Shown: one piece after another, positions 21,184 to 29,487 of the stretch
How positions within the stretch are numbered: the first letter of the stretch is position 1
How the letters are laid out: the number at the start of each line of letters is the position of its first letter
Origin: Patescibacteria group bacterium
GTDB taxonomy: Bacteria > Patescibacteriota > Minisyncoccia > UBA6257 > Colwellbacteraceae
Assembly (NCBI GenBank): GCA_023380305.1
Contig: JAMCQZ010000004.1
Location: forward strand, 1-34,598
DNA length: 34,598 nt
Direction of reading: 5' to 3'
Program-made: the position numbers and the translations under genes
Notes under the pieces: generated by a model
Seen by the model: the letters and a program-made list of their open reading frames with translations, nothing else
Databases searched by the model: none
What the model was told of the DNA's origin: nothing

Positions 21184-22672
21184 CGTGTTTTAATACCTGT
21201 CCGGCGGCGGAGTTTTCAATTTCTCCGTTGCGGACAGCTATTTTTCCGGAGACAATGACGTCTTTGATCCTATTGTCGCGGATCAAAACCAGATCGGCGA
21301 GATTCCCCTCTTTAAGAAGCCCGCGGTTTTTGAGGTTAAATATCCGCGCCGGAACGGAAGTGATTTTTTTGACGGCGATTTCGATCGAAAGGGATTTGGT
21401 GGCGATTTCGAGATATTTTGTAAAGGTGTTTTTGGAGCGTTCGTGGACGAACTTCTCCGAGGGGTCGAAACTCGTCGAATTCGAAGCGATCAAAGACTGG
21501 CTGTGGAGCAGTCCTTTTTCGATGAGTTTCTCGTCGATGTTTTTCACAGCCATGGTGCCGCGCATGCGTGTCAATCTCATCAGTTCAAAAACCCCTTCGG
21601 CTGGTTCGAGCCCCCTGTTTTGGGAAAATTCCCGGATGGATTTGCCGACAACATAGTCGTTTTTCGGCGCGCCGGCGATGACCATCGTTTCCGGATCGAT
21701 TTTGTTTTTGCTCCAGAAACTTTGAATCTGTTTGATATATCCCGGTTTGCCGAGCCGCGCCAGGGTTTCTGCGACGCTTTCGGAAAGAATCCTTTTCGGC
21801 AAAAGATCGCTCAAAACGACCACGGAAGTGTCGTACGGAAAAATATCGAAATGAATGTCGGCGGCGGCGGTATTCTCTCCGATGATTCCGAGCGCCTGCT
21901 CGTATTTTTTGGCCGAAACCGAATAGGGTTCGAAATGACTGATGATGGTTGAAATGCCGCTTCGGACAGCCGCGCCGACGCTGTCTTTTACCGATTCGAT
22001 GAGCCCGTCGCCGTAGTCCCGGAGATGGGTTGAATAAATTCCGTTTCGATCCTTGACCGTTTTCAAGAGCTCGACAATTTCCTCGTTCTCGATGTCTTCC
22101 CCGGCGGCGTATCCGAGGCTCGACGACATTCCGAACGATCCGTCCCTGAGGCTTTTGTCGAGGAGCGCGCTGAGGATTTTCATTTCTTGGCCGGAAAGGG
22201 CCCGAGATTTTCTGACGATATTCTGCCGCATGGAAAGATGGCCGGAGAGCGTTCCGAAATTAACGCCGAGGGTCATGCGTCTCAGGCTCGATAAAAATTC
22301 TTTTGTCGTGCGCCAATCAACGTTCAGGCGTTCGCTTTCGGACCACTCCCGCACCGATTCCATCGAACCGTAAACGAGCGGGGCAAGCGAATAACCGCAC
22401 ATTCCGCCGAAAATAGTCGTTACTCCCTGTTTCAAAAAATCTTCCTGCCCGGGGTTCGTGAAAAGCGTCAGATAATGGTCGGAATCCGTGTCGACGTCGA
22501 TGAATCCGGGCGCCGCGTAGCATCCGAATCCGTCGATAACCGTTTCCGCCGGCCGGTGGCCGCGAAAATCGCCGATGGCCGAGATCTTGTCCTTTAGAAC
22601 GAGGATGTCCGCCTTGAAGGGCGAGTTGCCGTTGCCGTCCAAGATTTGCGCGCCTTTGATAAGGATGCTCAT
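21164..22672 (-). CDS. D-aminoacylase-like amidohydrolase with altered metal site
   Basis: 502 aa, the usual length of N-acyl-D-amino-acid deacylases. The family frame is clear: AAPGFIDV (53-60), QGVTTIFGGMCGYSLAPL (82-99), STHLRDYGDG (214-223), IISHFEPYS (243-251), and LLKEGNLADLVLI near the end. The usual HxH of the alpha metal site is D61-T-D63, and the conserved catalytic Asp is replaced in SNST (N398). The beta-site Cys (C92) and two His (H216, H246) are kept. It sits between mraY and ftsW with its own TATAAT 7 nt before the ATG. Possible substrate: D-amino-acid-containing wall peptides (inference). Enzyme activity is uncertain. Confidence 0.85.
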   Translation of the reverse strand: MSILIKGAQILDGNGNSPFKADILVLKDKISAIGDFRGHRPAETVIDGFGCYAAPGFIDVDTDSDHYLTLFTNPGQEDFLKQGVTTIFGGMCGYSLAPLVYGSMESVREWSESERLNVDWRTTKEFLSSLRRMTLGVNFGTLSGHLSMRQNIVRKSRALSGQEMKILSALLDKSLRDGSFGMSSSLGYAAGEDIENEEIVELLKTVKDRNGIYSTHLRDYGDGLIESVKDSVGAAVRSGISTIISHFEPYSVSAKKYEQALGIIGENTAAADIHFDIFPYDTSVVVLSDLLPKRILSESVAETLARLGKPGYIKQIQSFWSKNKIDPETMVIAGAPKNDYVVGKSIREFSQNRGLEPAEGVFELMRLTRMRGTMAVKNIDEKLIEKGLLHSQSLIASNSTSFDPSEKFVHERSKNTFTKYLEIATKSLSIEIAVKKITSVPARIFNLKNRGLLKEGNLADLVLIRDNRIKDVIVSGKIAVRNGEIENSAAGQVLKHDVKKKR

Positions 22673-22679
22673 CTATTTG

Positions 22680-22685
22680 ATTATA
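22680..22685 (-). promoter_or_regulatory. Extended -10 of the amidohydrolase-ftsW-murG-gltX segment
   Basis: On the minus strand TGCTATAAT, an extended -10 with exact TATAAT, ends 7 nt before the ATG at 22672, inside the 22-nt gap after mraY. It predicts a leaderless internal transcript that lets ftsW, murG and gltX be expressed apart from scpA-mraY. Confidence 0.6.
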
Positions 22686-22694
22686 GCAGTTCCC

Positions 22695-23777
22695 CTAAAT
22701 TAGCCCGAAGAGATAAAAGACGAAAAGAATCACTCCAAATCCGGCGCTGATGAATCCGATGATCCAAAACCTCATGGTAATCTGCGCCTCGGGCATGCCG
22801 ATGGCTTCGAAGTGGTGATGGATGGGGGTCGAGAGAAAAATTTTCCTATGAAAAAGCTTCTTGCTTATGGTCTGGATGATGACTGAAAGAGTTTCCAAGA
22901 CCAAAGGCAGGGCGATTATCGGCAGGAGCAGGGCCGAATCGGTTTGCATGGCGATGACGCCCATGGTGATGCCCAGAGCCATGGAACCCGTGTCTCCCAT
23001 GAAAAACTTCGCCGGGTTGATATTGTTCCACAAAAACGCGAGTAGCGATCCGATGACGGCGCCGATCATCACCGCCAGGTTGTATTTCCGGAGAAGAAAA
23101 GAGACGATCATCAACCCTCCGAAAATAAACAAGGAAACGCCGCCGAGGAGTCCGTCGAGGCCGTCGGTTAGATCGGCCGAAAAGGCGCTCGCGACGACGA
23201 CGAGCATAAATATCGGTATGTACCAGAGTCCGACGTCGAAGTTTCCGAAGAAAGGAACGCGCAGGATGCAGGCGTTCGCCACATTGTCGAGACAACCGAG
23301 TTTCGCGTAGAACCACCATGCGCCGATCGCGGCGATGACACAATACATTATGAATTTCTGTCTGACTGTCATCCCTCCGCCCTTCGGGCCGATGCGGAGC
23401 ACGCCGAGCAGGTCGTCGAGAAATCCGAGGCCCGCGGCGATGAACATCGCGGCGAGCGGCAGATATGTTTCGGCGCGATTTATGAAATTGAGATATCCGA
23501 AAAATCCGTCGAAGAAATGGTTCAAGATTCCGAAGATGATCGCCAGACCGAGGACGGAAAGCCAGATGAGGACGCCGCCCATGGTGGGCGTCCCCTCTTT
23601 CTTGGCGTGGAGTTTGGCGAAGATCGGGGCGGATTCGGCCGAGCGAATCTGTTTCTTGATGCCGAATTTTTTCAGAAATTTAAAAAGCGCCGGCGTCAGC
23701 ATCAAAGCGCTTATGAAGGCGATGATGGTCACTCCGAGCACGCGGACGGCTTGTATTCTAATCGCTTCTTGAAGCAT
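22695..23777 (-). CDS. mraY: Phospho-N-acetylmuramoyl-pentapeptide transferase
   Basis: 360 aa, about ten membrane helices, normal length. It makes lipid I from UDP-MurNAc-pentapeptide and undecaprenyl phosphate. Conserved features are KKEGTPTMGGV (59-69), the acidic pair FLDD (D121, D122), LTDGLDGL (203-210), FMGDTGSMALG (D262) and the PIHHHFEAIG triple His (320-322). The Asn that usually precedes LTDG is Asp here (SADLTDG). It overlaps the upstream carboxypeptidase by 20 nt. Confidence 0.97.
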   Translation of the reverse strand: MLQEAIRIQAVRVLGVTIIAFISALMLTPALFKFLKKFGIKKQIRSAESAPIFAKLHAKKEGTPTMGGVLIWLSVLGLAIIFGILNHFFDGFFGYLNFINRAETYLPLAAMFIAAGLGFLDDLLGVLRIGPKGGGMTVRQKFIMYCVIAAIGAWWFYAKLGCLDNVANACILRVPFFGNFDVGLWYIPIFMLVVVASAFSADLTDGLDGLLGGVSLFIFGGLMIVSFLLRKYNLAVMIGAVIGSLLAFLWNNINPAKFFMGDTGSMALGITMGVIAMQTDSALLLPIIALPLVLETLSVIIQTISKKLFHRKIFLSTPIHHHFEAIGMPEAQITMRFWIIGFISAGFGVILFVFYLFGLI

Positions 23778-24660
23778 CGGTGATAAAATTCAATATTTTT
23801 TCGCTTTCTTCGAACCGGCTTTCGGTGCCGAGCACGAGGATCATAACGGGATGGTTCTGGACCGAAAAAACGGAAACCAGATTGCCTTGGGCCGAAGTCG
23901 TGAATCCGGTCTTACCTCCGAGGAAGTCCGACCGGCCGGCAAACTGGTGTGTGCTCGAAAATTCCTTGGTTTTTCCGCTTTTGATTTCGGTGATCGTTCC
24001 CTTGGGATTTTTATTTATCGAAAGGGCGCGTCGGTGATTTTCCCAAATATATTGTACTAATTTTACGAGATCGTCGCCAGAAGTCCGGCTCGATTCCGAA
24101 AGTCCCGACGAGTCGGCAAAATGCGTGTCGGCCATGCCGAGCTCCGCCGCTTTCCGGTTCATTTTGTCGACGAACTGGTTTTCGGGAAGATGGCTGGCGA
24201 ACGTGTAAGCCGCCTTGTTCGAGGAAGCTTTCATCATGATGTTTAAAAGATCGCCCGCGGTGTAAACCTCTTTGGGAAGAATGACGTCGTCGGTCGGGCC
24301 GGATTCCGGAATTCTGATCTCTTCCGCCGGGTCAAAGGATTCATCGACGATGACGGCCGACATGAGCTTGGTCAGGGACGCCGCCGGCCAGTTCTGTCCG
24401 CCGTTGTAATTCAAAATGTTCTTCTTCGTTTGGAGATCGACGACCTCGGCGGCGACCGCATTCAGCTTCTCGTTTAAAACGAGCGCTTGCGGCAATTCGG
24501 CCGGGTCTTTGGCTTCGGCGTATCCGGAGGAAACGTTTCCTGGAAGGCTTTCGTTGTTTATGGGAGTCGTTTTGCCGGCAAGAAGCCGTTGGTTCAAGGC
24601 GACGAGGCTGATGGTCGCGATAAGCAGTATTAAAAGACGGGGTCTGATTTCCGGATTCAT
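23758..24660 (-). CDS. D-alanyl-D-alanine carboxypeptidase (PBP5/S11 family)
   Basis: 300 aa with an N-terminal signal anchor (about 8-24). Three penicillin-binding motifs are present: S95-L-T-K98 (AASLTKLM), S146-S-N148 (ASSNKAAY) and GGKTGFT near residue 252. It trims the terminal D-Ala of stem peptides outside the membrane. It lacks the extra C-terminal domain and amphipathic anchor of E. coli PBP5, so the N-terminal helix probably holds it in the membrane. It overlaps scpB by 4 nt (ATGA) and mraY by 20 nt. Confidence 0.94.
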   Translation of the reverse strand: MNPEIRPRLLILLIATISLVALNQRLLAGKTTPINNESLPGNVSSGYAEAKDPAELPQALVLNEKLNAVAAEVVDLQTKKNILNYNGGQNWPAASLTKLMSAVIVDESFDPAEEIRIPESGPTDDVILPKEVYTAGDLLNIMMKASSNKAAYTFASHLPENQFVDKMNRKAAELGMADTHFADSSGLSESSRTSGDDLVKLVQYIWENHRRALSINKNPKGTITEIKSGKTKEFSSTHQFAGRSDFLGGKTGFTTSAQGNLVSVFSVQNHPVMILVLGTESRFEESEKILNFITDASRSD

Positions 24661-25229
24661 TCTGTTTGGGATTTTTCTTGGGTTTCGTTTTCGGCGAAAA
24701 GCTTGGCGATTTCCCGGTAGTGGCCGTATTCCGGCAGTTCCGATTCTTTGGAAACACCGAGTTGTTTCAAAGCGTCGAAGGATAGTTTGTAATCGAACGA
24801 GGAAAGTTTTCTGGCGCTCGGATTCCTTTCGACGAGGCCACGCACCAGCAGGCTTCTTAAAATAAAACTCGAGTTGACTCCTCTGACATAATCGATGTCC
24901 GGTCGGCTGATCGGGCCGAGATAAGCGATGATGGACAGGGTTTCCTGCGCTGCCGGGGTGAGATCCTCCTTGATTTCGGCCTTGACGATTTCCTCGATGA
25001 TTTTTCCAAAAACTGGCTTGGTCGCAAGTTGTATCCGTTCGTCCGATTCGACGATAAAAAGGCCCGACTCCTCGGATTCGAGGCGGGCTTTCAGCCGGCC
25101 GACAGCTTCTTTGATTTGCGATTCATCCGTTCCGACCATCTTGGCGAGGGCCGATATTTTTACGGGTTCGCCGTAGATGAAAAGCACGGCTTCGATTTTC
25201 GCTTCCAGTTCCTTGTTGTTTTCAGGCAT
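24657..25229 (-). CDS. scpB: Segregation and condensation protein B
   Basis: 190 aa. Two winged-helix domains typical of ScpB are visible: EAKIEAVLFIYGEPVKISAL at the N-terminus and the second with LTPAAQETLSIIAYLGPISR followed by DYVRGVNSSFILRSLLVRGLVE. ScpB dimers bind ScpA, which bridges SMC heads to form the bacterial condensin. It overlaps scpA by 8 nt and the carboxypeptidase by 4 nt. An smc gene is not in the window. Confidence 0.97.
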   Translation of the reverse strand: MPENNKELEAKIEAVLFIYGEPVKISALAKMVGTDESQIKEAVGRLKARLESEESGLFIVESDERIQLATKPVFGKIIEEIVKAEIKEDLTPAAQETLSIIAYLGPISRPDIDYVRGVNSSFILRSLLVRGLVERNPSARKLSSFDYKLSFDALKQLGVSKESELPEYGHYREIAKLFAENETQEKSQTE

Positions 25230-25920
25230 GCGGTGAAATGATTATTTCCTCGAACTGTCCTCCCTGTTCGATTCGGATGGTGTTGTCCTTCAACAAATGC
25301 AGCAAGGCCAGAAAAAGAATGATGATTTCCTGGCGTTCCTTGTCTTTGCTTAGTTCCTTGAATCTGAAAGTGGCTCCCTTGATCCGGCCGATGAGGTCCG
25401 CCACATATTTTTCAAAATCGATTACCTTGTGTTCGACATACTGCTTCTGATTGGCCGCGAATATATTATAAAGCCCGGCGAAAGCTTTGACCATAAGATC
25501 GGTTGAAAAATTCTTCGGCGGATAGAAGAACGTCGGCCGCGAAGCGCCGGCGGCAAAATCCCGGCTAAAAGATCGCCGATCCGACCCCCAGAGCAGCCGG
25601 ATATTTTTTTCGGCCGACTTGAATTCCTTGTAAAGCTTGAGCCGCGCCTCGAGGTCGGCGATGCTTTCCTCCTCTTCGGCCGTGAGTTCCAAATCCGGAA
25701 TCAGGCTTTTGGATTTGATGAGGAGCAATTTCGAAGCCACGGCGACAAAATCGGCCAGGGCTTTCGGTTCGGCATCCCCGATTTTCGAAACGTAGTCCAA
25801 AAACTCGCCGGTTATTTTCGCAAGGCTCAGTTCGGTGATTTCCAGTTTTCGTTCCTCGATAAGCTCCAGAAGTTTTTGAAGCGGACCGGAAAACCTTTCG
25901 GTGCTGATTTCAAAAGGCAT
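25222..25920 (-). CDS. scpA: Segregation and condensation protein A
   Basis: 232 aa. The kleisin N-terminus reads FSGPLQKLLELIEERKLEI, then ITELSLAKITGEFLDYV and ASKLLLIKSKSLIPD, all standard ScpA signatures; the C-terminal winged helix ends with FLALLHLLKDNTIRIEQGG. ScpA links the SMC dimer and binds ScpB. It heads the long scpA-to-M23 gene cluster. A TATAAT at 25928-25933 ends 7 nt before the ATG, predicting a leaderless mRNA and fixing the start. Confidence 0.97.
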   Translation of the reverse strand: MPFEISTERFSGPLQKLLELIEERKLEITELSLAKITGEFLDYVSKIGDAEPKALADFVAVASKLLLIKSKSLIPDLELTAEEEESIADLEARLKLYKEFKSAEKNIRLLWGSDRRSFSRDFAAGASRPTFFYPPKNFSTDLMVKAFAGLYNIFAANQKQYVEHKVIDFEKYVADLIGRIKGATFRFKELSKDKERQEIIILFLALLHLLKDNTIRIEQGGQFEEIIISPHA

Positions 25921-25927
25921 TTTATGA

Positions 25928-25933
25928 ATTATA
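25928..25933 (-). promoter_or_regulatory. -10 element of scpA (head of the cell-wall cluster)
   Basis: Exact TATAAT on the minus strand, 7 nt before the scpA ATG. A strong hairpin at 25937-25976 fills the region where a -35 would lie, so the -35 is not obvious. Confidence 0.6.
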
Positions 25934-25936
25934 ACC

Positions 25937-25976
25937 CCGGATTCTGCGGCCGACCAAGGCCGCGCCTAAAATCCGG
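25937..25976 (-). terminator. GC-rich hairpin between the 107-aa gene and scpA
   Basis: Nested arms: CCGGATT/AATCCGG outside and GCGGCC/GGCCGC inside around GACCAA. It starts within the last codons of the 107-aa gene. No T run follows, so it may act as an mRNA 3' end stabiliser or a weak terminator, placed immediately before the scpA -10. Confidence 0.4.
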
Positions 25977-26289
25977 CCTCTTTCATTTCGGCGATGATTT
26001 CTTTCGGAAGCGGTTCTCCGGGACGGGTAACGCCGGGATATTTCCAGGCGGAAATGATTTTGCAGATCCGATTTCCAGAACGGATTTCGTCTTTGATCAT
26101 CGCCCATATTTCATAGGGGTGCTTCGCGCTTCCCGATGGCTGCATGACGGCGATCGTCCCTTCGGCAATCCCCTTTTCGGTCCGCTTCGGATAATTGATG
26201 ACGCGTTTCACGCGGTATTCGGAAAGGCCGTAAAAACGCATTTTCATGGTGGCGTGAGTTGTCCAAACAAGTTTTCTTTGGTCCAACAT
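25966..26289 (-). CDS. Small DUF4258-like hypothetical protein, 107 aa
   Basis: Features such as TTHATMKMRFYGLSEYRVKR, an EGTIAVMQPSG strand, HPYEIWAMIKDE and ICKIISAWKYPG resemble small alpha/beta proteins of the DUF4258 type, some of which are distant relatives of RelE/BrnT toxins. No antitoxin-like gene is adjacent, so a toxin role is not supported. It lies 9 nt after the DUF4015-type gene and is probably co-transcribed with it. It ends in TAG within a hairpin. Confidence 0.6.
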   Translation of the reverse strand: MLDQRKLVWTTHATMKMRFYGLSEYRVKRVINYPKRTEKGIAEGTIAVMQPSGSAKHPYEIWAMIKDEIRSGNRICKIISAWKYPGVTRPGEPLPKEIIAEMKEAGF

Positions 26290-26298
26290 GTTTTTTGG

Positions 26299-27534
26299 TT
26301 ATTCCGTCGCCGGCAGCAAGGCAGCTTTGGTGTAGCTGTTTTCCGGGCTCCAGAGCATCCAACCGGCGGTCGCGTCGATTTCTTCGACGGCCGTGATTTC
26401 TTGCCTCACTTTGACTGCGTCGTAGGTGGCTCCCATGTCGAAATCCTGGAGCCAAAGCCGGATTTTGGGCTGGTTTGTCATACCCTGGGATTCGAGGTTG
26501 TGAAGTTTCGTCATCGCCGTTTGAATGGTGTCCTTGACGACTTCGTAGGGATGATCGGCCGGATTTTTGAATCCCAAGAAGTTCGTGGCGTAGTGAGAAG
26601 GATAGGCCATGGGGCAGACGGCGTCGAAATACGGCAAAGCGTCCTCGATGATCTGGCCGATGCCGAGGTCGTCGTTCACGACTGCCGCCAGTCCGAAAAG
26701 GTCGGCTGAGATCGTTGTTTCCGGAAGGGTGTTTCTCACGTACTGGAAGAATTTTCTCATGGTGAGGTGCTTGGGGGTTACCATGTCGTAGACCGGAAAA
26801 TTCATGTCGGTGATGTTGCCGTCCGATGGAAAGCGGATATAGTCGAAATTGATTTCGTCGAATCCGCGAGAAGTCGCGTCCTTGGCGATCCCCAAGTTGT
26901 AATCCCAGACTTCCTGTGAAGCCGGGTCCATCCAGGCCAGACCCTTGCGGTCAAGCCATGTTTTGCCGTTCGATTTGCTTTGGACCGCCAAATCAGGCCT
27001 GTTTTTGGCTAAAATCGGGTCCTGGAACACGGCAATGCGGCCGATGACGTAAATACCCTGATCATGGAATTTTTTGATAAGGGCGTTGATTTTGGGGATT
27101 TTAACATCCTTGGCTTTGTATTGGTTTATGAGCGGATCTTCGATGTCGTAAGCCACGTATCCGGAATAATCCTTGATGTCGACGACGACGGCGTTTAACT
27201 CCGTGGTTTTGACGAGGTTGATGAAATAGTCGACCTGCTTTGTCGATCCGGCTGACCAGGCGGTTGAATAAATGGCCTTAACGACCGTCGGTTTTTCCGC
27301 GAGGGGTTTCTGGTTTTCGATGTCGCCGTTTTTCTGGCTGATCGGAATCTCGGCCGTCGCCTGCTGATCTTCGCCGATATTGATGAGCTTGCCGATGATG
27401 CCCGAAAGCCCGTTTGTTTTTTCGGGTTCGTTGGCCGCGGCCGCGCCGATTCTGAAAGTGTAAGTCGTGTTTAAAAACAAAAAAGCGCCCGTGATCAAGG
27501 CTCCCAGAATAATTATGAAGAGGATTTTTTTCAT
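26299..27534 (-). CDS. Putative glycoside hydrolase (DUF4015-type), membrane-anchored
   Basis: 411 aa from the ATG at 27534; one more codon upstream is TTG and is not preferred. Residues 1-25 form a signal anchor (ILFIIILGALITGAFLFL), about 25-85 a linker, and about 88-405 a TIM-barrel-like domain: VKAIYSTAWSAGS, NAVVVDIKDYSGYV, YVIGRIAVFQDP, FDEINFDYIRFPSDG, ISADLFGLA, and AVCPMAYPSHY. The DIKD, NFDYIRFP and YPSHY segments are characteristic of the DUF4015 putative glycosidases. It probably acts on an extracellular polysaccharide; substrate unknown. It diverges from dnaX across 57 nt. Confidence 0.88.
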   Translation of the reverse strand: MKKILFIIILGALITGAFLFLNTTYTFRIGAAAANEPEKTNGLSGIIGKLINIGEDQQATAEIPISQKNGDIENQKPLAEKPTVVKAIYSTAWSAGSTKQVDYFINLVKTTELNAVVVDIKDYSGYVAYDIEDPLINQYKAKDVKIPKINALIKKFHDQGIYVIGRIAVFQDPILAKNRPDLAVQSKSNGKTWLDRKGLAWMDPASQEVWDYNLGIAKDATSRGFDEINFDYIRFPSDGNITDMNFPVYDMVTPKHLTMRKFFQYVRNTLPETTISADLFGLAAVVNDDLGIGQIIEDALPYFDAVCPMAYPSHYATNFLGFKNPADHPYEVVKDTIQTAMTKLHNLESQGMTNQPKIRLWLQDFDMGATYDAVKVRQEITAVEEIDATAGWMLWSPENSYTKAALLPATE

Positions 27535-27579
27535 CAAACGCCGCTTTTTTGAATGTTTTTATTTTACCCTTTTCTCGCC

Positions 27580-27585
27580 TATAAT
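27580..27585 (+). promoter_or_regulatory. -10 element of dnaX
   Basis: Exact TATAAT ending 6 nt before the ATG at 27592. It places the transcription start at the ATG and rules out the longer upstream frame. Confidence 0.65.
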
Positions 27586-27591
27586 AAAACC

Positions 27592-28695
27592 ATGTCTCTC
27601 GCCATTTATCGCAAGTACCGGCCGAAGACCCTGGCCGACGTCCTGGGTCAGGAATCGGTAACCGATGTTTTGAAAAACGCCGCCAAACTCGACAAATTGA
27701 GCCACGCTTACCTTTTCTACGGTCCCCGCGGATCGGGTAAAACCACAGCTGCGAGAATTCTGGCGAAGATCGCGAACTGCGAAACCCGAGCGAAAGACCC
27801 GAAGTTCCGCGAGCTCGGCGAACCCTGCAACCATTGCCGGCCGTGCCTGGAAATAGACGAAGGCCGGGCGCTCGACGTCATCGAGATCGACGCCGCTTCG
27901 AACCGGGGCATAGACGAAATCCGGAACCTCAAGGAGGGCATAAAGCTCTCCCCGACCTCCTACCGCTACAAAGTCTTCATCATTGACGAAGTCCATCAGC
28001 TGACGAAAGAAGCTTTTAACGCGCTTTTGAAAACTTTGGAAGAGCCGCCGGAACACGCCATGTTTATCTTGGCGACGACCGAATACGAGAAGCTCCCGGC
28101 AACGATTATTTCGAGGACCCAGCGTTTCAATTTCCGCCGGTTGTCGGTGAAAACGATATTAGGGAAGCTCCAACTCGTTGTCAAGGAAGAAAATTTGAAG
28201 ATCGGTCCCGATGCTTTAGAGTTGGTGGCCGTGGCCGCCGAAGGAAGTTTCAGGGACGCGGAATCGCTTTTGGACCAGATAATTTCTTTGGGAGAGAAGG
28301 TTGACTTGGAAGCGGTCGAGGGCCTGCTCGGCAAAGTGGGCTTCGGAAAAACCGCTGACTTGGCCGAAGAACTCATCAAGCGCGATCTAGAAAAATCGTT
28401 AAAGACTTTGTCGGACATCAACGAGTCCGGATACAACCTGGTGGAATTAAACCACGATCTTATTCATTATCTTCGCCGGGTGCTCGTGCTCCATTTCAAC
28501 CCGGACATGAAAGAAGTGTTTGAGTCCGAGCTGACGCCGGACGAATCCGAAACTTTGGCCAGGCAAGCCAAGGAGGCCGACCCGGATAAACTAACCAGCC
28601 TTTTGAAGTCCTTGATCCGCGCTTACAGCGAGATGCGCTATTCGCCTTTCGCCATCGTGCCTTTGGAAATGGCGATCATTGAGAACCTGAAATAA
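27592..28695 (+). CDS. dnaX: DNA polymerase III subunit gamma/tau, gamma-length
   Basis: 367 aa. It is the clamp-loader ATPase. Motifs are GPRGSGKT (Walker A, 44-51), a zinc site with C63 and CNHCRPC (C79, C82, C85), FIIDEVH (Walker B), ATTE (sensor 1, 161-164) and SRTQRF (174-179, arginine finger). Domain III follows to about 360, but the tau-specific C-terminal domains that bind DnaB and the polymerase are missing, so it is a natural gamma form. The start MSLAIYRKYRPKTLADVLGQ is the standard N-terminus. The UDG-like gene follows 30 nt downstream. Confidence 0.97.
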   Translation: MSLAIYRKYRPKTLADVLGQESVTDVLKNAAKLDKLSHAYLFYGPRGSGKTTAARILAKIANCETRAKDPKFRELGEPCNHCRPCLEIDEGRALDVIEIDAASNRGIDEIRNLKEGIKLSPTSYRYKVFIIDEVHQLTKEAFNALLKTLEEPPEHAMFILATTEYEKLPATIISRTQRFNFRRLSVKTILGKLQLVVKEENLKIGPDALELVAVAAEGSFRDAESLLDQIISLGEKVDLEAVEGLLGKVGFGKTADLAEELIKRDLEKSLKTLSDINESGYNLVELNHDLIHYLRRVLVLHFNPDMKEVFESELTPDESETLARQAKEADPDKLTSLLKSLIRAYSEMRYSPFAIVPLEMAIIENLK

Positions 28696-28698
28696 AAC

Positions 28699-28716
28699 GG
28701 CGCGTTTGGAAGCGCC
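28699..28716. repeat. Short hairpin after dnaX
   Basis: GGCGC (28699-28703) pairs with GCGCC (28712-28716) around an 8-nt loop, 4 nt after the dnaX stop. No T run follows, so it is not a classic terminator. Confidence 0.35.
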
Positions 28717-28725
28717 CGAGACGCT

Positions 28726-29364
28726 ATGTATAAAAATTCGCGAATCCAGCTTGCGCGACCTAAAAAAGAGAAAGAGTTGCAAAATCGGTATGGACACGCC
28801 GGGATTGAAGCGATATATGGCTGCGGATGCGTTTTTTCGCCGGATATTATATTGATGTTTATGAATCCGACGGCGCGCAATCTTTCTTCGACACCCGATT
28901 GGAGCGGACTCCGCGCCCCGTGGATCGGGGTTGAAAAGATTTGGAGGATGCTCTCCGATTTGAAACTTATAGATTATGCGATGGTTCCTTCGGAATGGAA
29001 TGAGCGTTCCGCAAAAAAATTATATGACCATGTCGCTGAACGGAAACTATATATAACCAATCTGGCGACTTGCACGCAGCCGGATGCCCGGCACTTGCCG
29101 GACGCGGTTTTCCGCGAGTATCTACCCCTCGTGTATGAAGAAATTAAAATATTGCGTCCAAATAAAATCATCACTTTTGGAAATCAGGTGAGCTCGATTT
29201 TCTTAAAAAAAACGGTTTCAGTTTCGCTTTATTCGGGCGTAAAATCCGAATTGCTCTCGATACACGGTTCTCCATATCGCGTATATCCGACTTATTATCC
29301 AGTCGGGCAAGGGCAAAGGAACATCCAAAAAGCGGCGCGCCGTATCCGCGCGATCAAAAAATAA
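28726..29364 (+). CDS. Uracil-DNA glycosylase superfamily protein
   Basis: 212 aa. The fold is suggested by MFMNPTARN (46-52, the motif 1 GxNP-type loop), YITNLATC (109-116), LRPNKIITFGNQVSS (143-157) and YPTYYPVGQGQRN near the C-terminus, which takes the place of the HPS/HPSP loop of family 4 or mismatch-type enzymes. The canonical catalytic Asp or Asn and the motif 2 His are not clearly seen, so the base specificity is open. No iron-sulfur Cys pattern is evident, although three Cys occur (GCGC, TC). It follows dnaX by 30 nt and codon use matches its neighbours. Confidence 0.7.
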   Translation: MYKNSRIQLARPKKEKELQNRYGHAGIEAIYGCGCVFSPDIILMFMNPTARNLSSTPDWSGLRAPWIGVEKIWRMLSDLKLIDYAMVPSEWNERSAKKLYDHVAERKLYITNLATCTQPDARHLPDAVFREYLPLVYEEIKILRPNKIITFGNQVSSIFLKKTVSVSLYSGVKSELLSIHGSPYRVYPTYYPVGQGQRNIQKAARRIRAIKK

Positions 29365-29377
29365 CCCGCTAAAGTAT

Positions 29378-29392
29378 TCCGCCTACGGCGGA
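29378..29392. repeat. TCCGCC-TAC-GGCGGA palindrome
   Basis: A 6-bp arm palindrome in the intergenic stretch after the UDG-like gene. The same arms (with TCATC as loop) occur twice inside rnpB, suggesting a small dispersed repeat family. Confidence 0.55.
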
Positions 29393-29441
29393 TCTTCGTT
29401 TTTGTAGTTCGATAAAACTCACCACCCTTTTCCGCGCTCGT

Positions 29442-29458
29442 GCTTGCCCTGAGCAAGC
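29442..29458. repeat. GCTTGC-CCTGA-GCAAGC hairpin downstream of tRNA-Gln
   Basis: A 6-bp stem in a REP-like context 30 nt past the tRNA 3' end on the minus strand. No T run follows. Related CAAGC / CTTCG words occur near the rnpB 3' end. Confidence 0.4.
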
Positions 29459-29487
29459 CCGAAACGCATCGAGGGCGCGTCGAAGGG

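Noticed and set aside
25966-26289. Toxin of a toxin-antitoxin pair
   Set aside because: No antitoxin-like gene is adjacent on either side, and similarity to RelE/BrnT-type folds is only suggestive.
27553-27591. Upstream extension of dnaX to 27553
   Set aside because: It contains the TATAAT at 27580-27585, and the conserved DnaX N-terminus starts at 27592.
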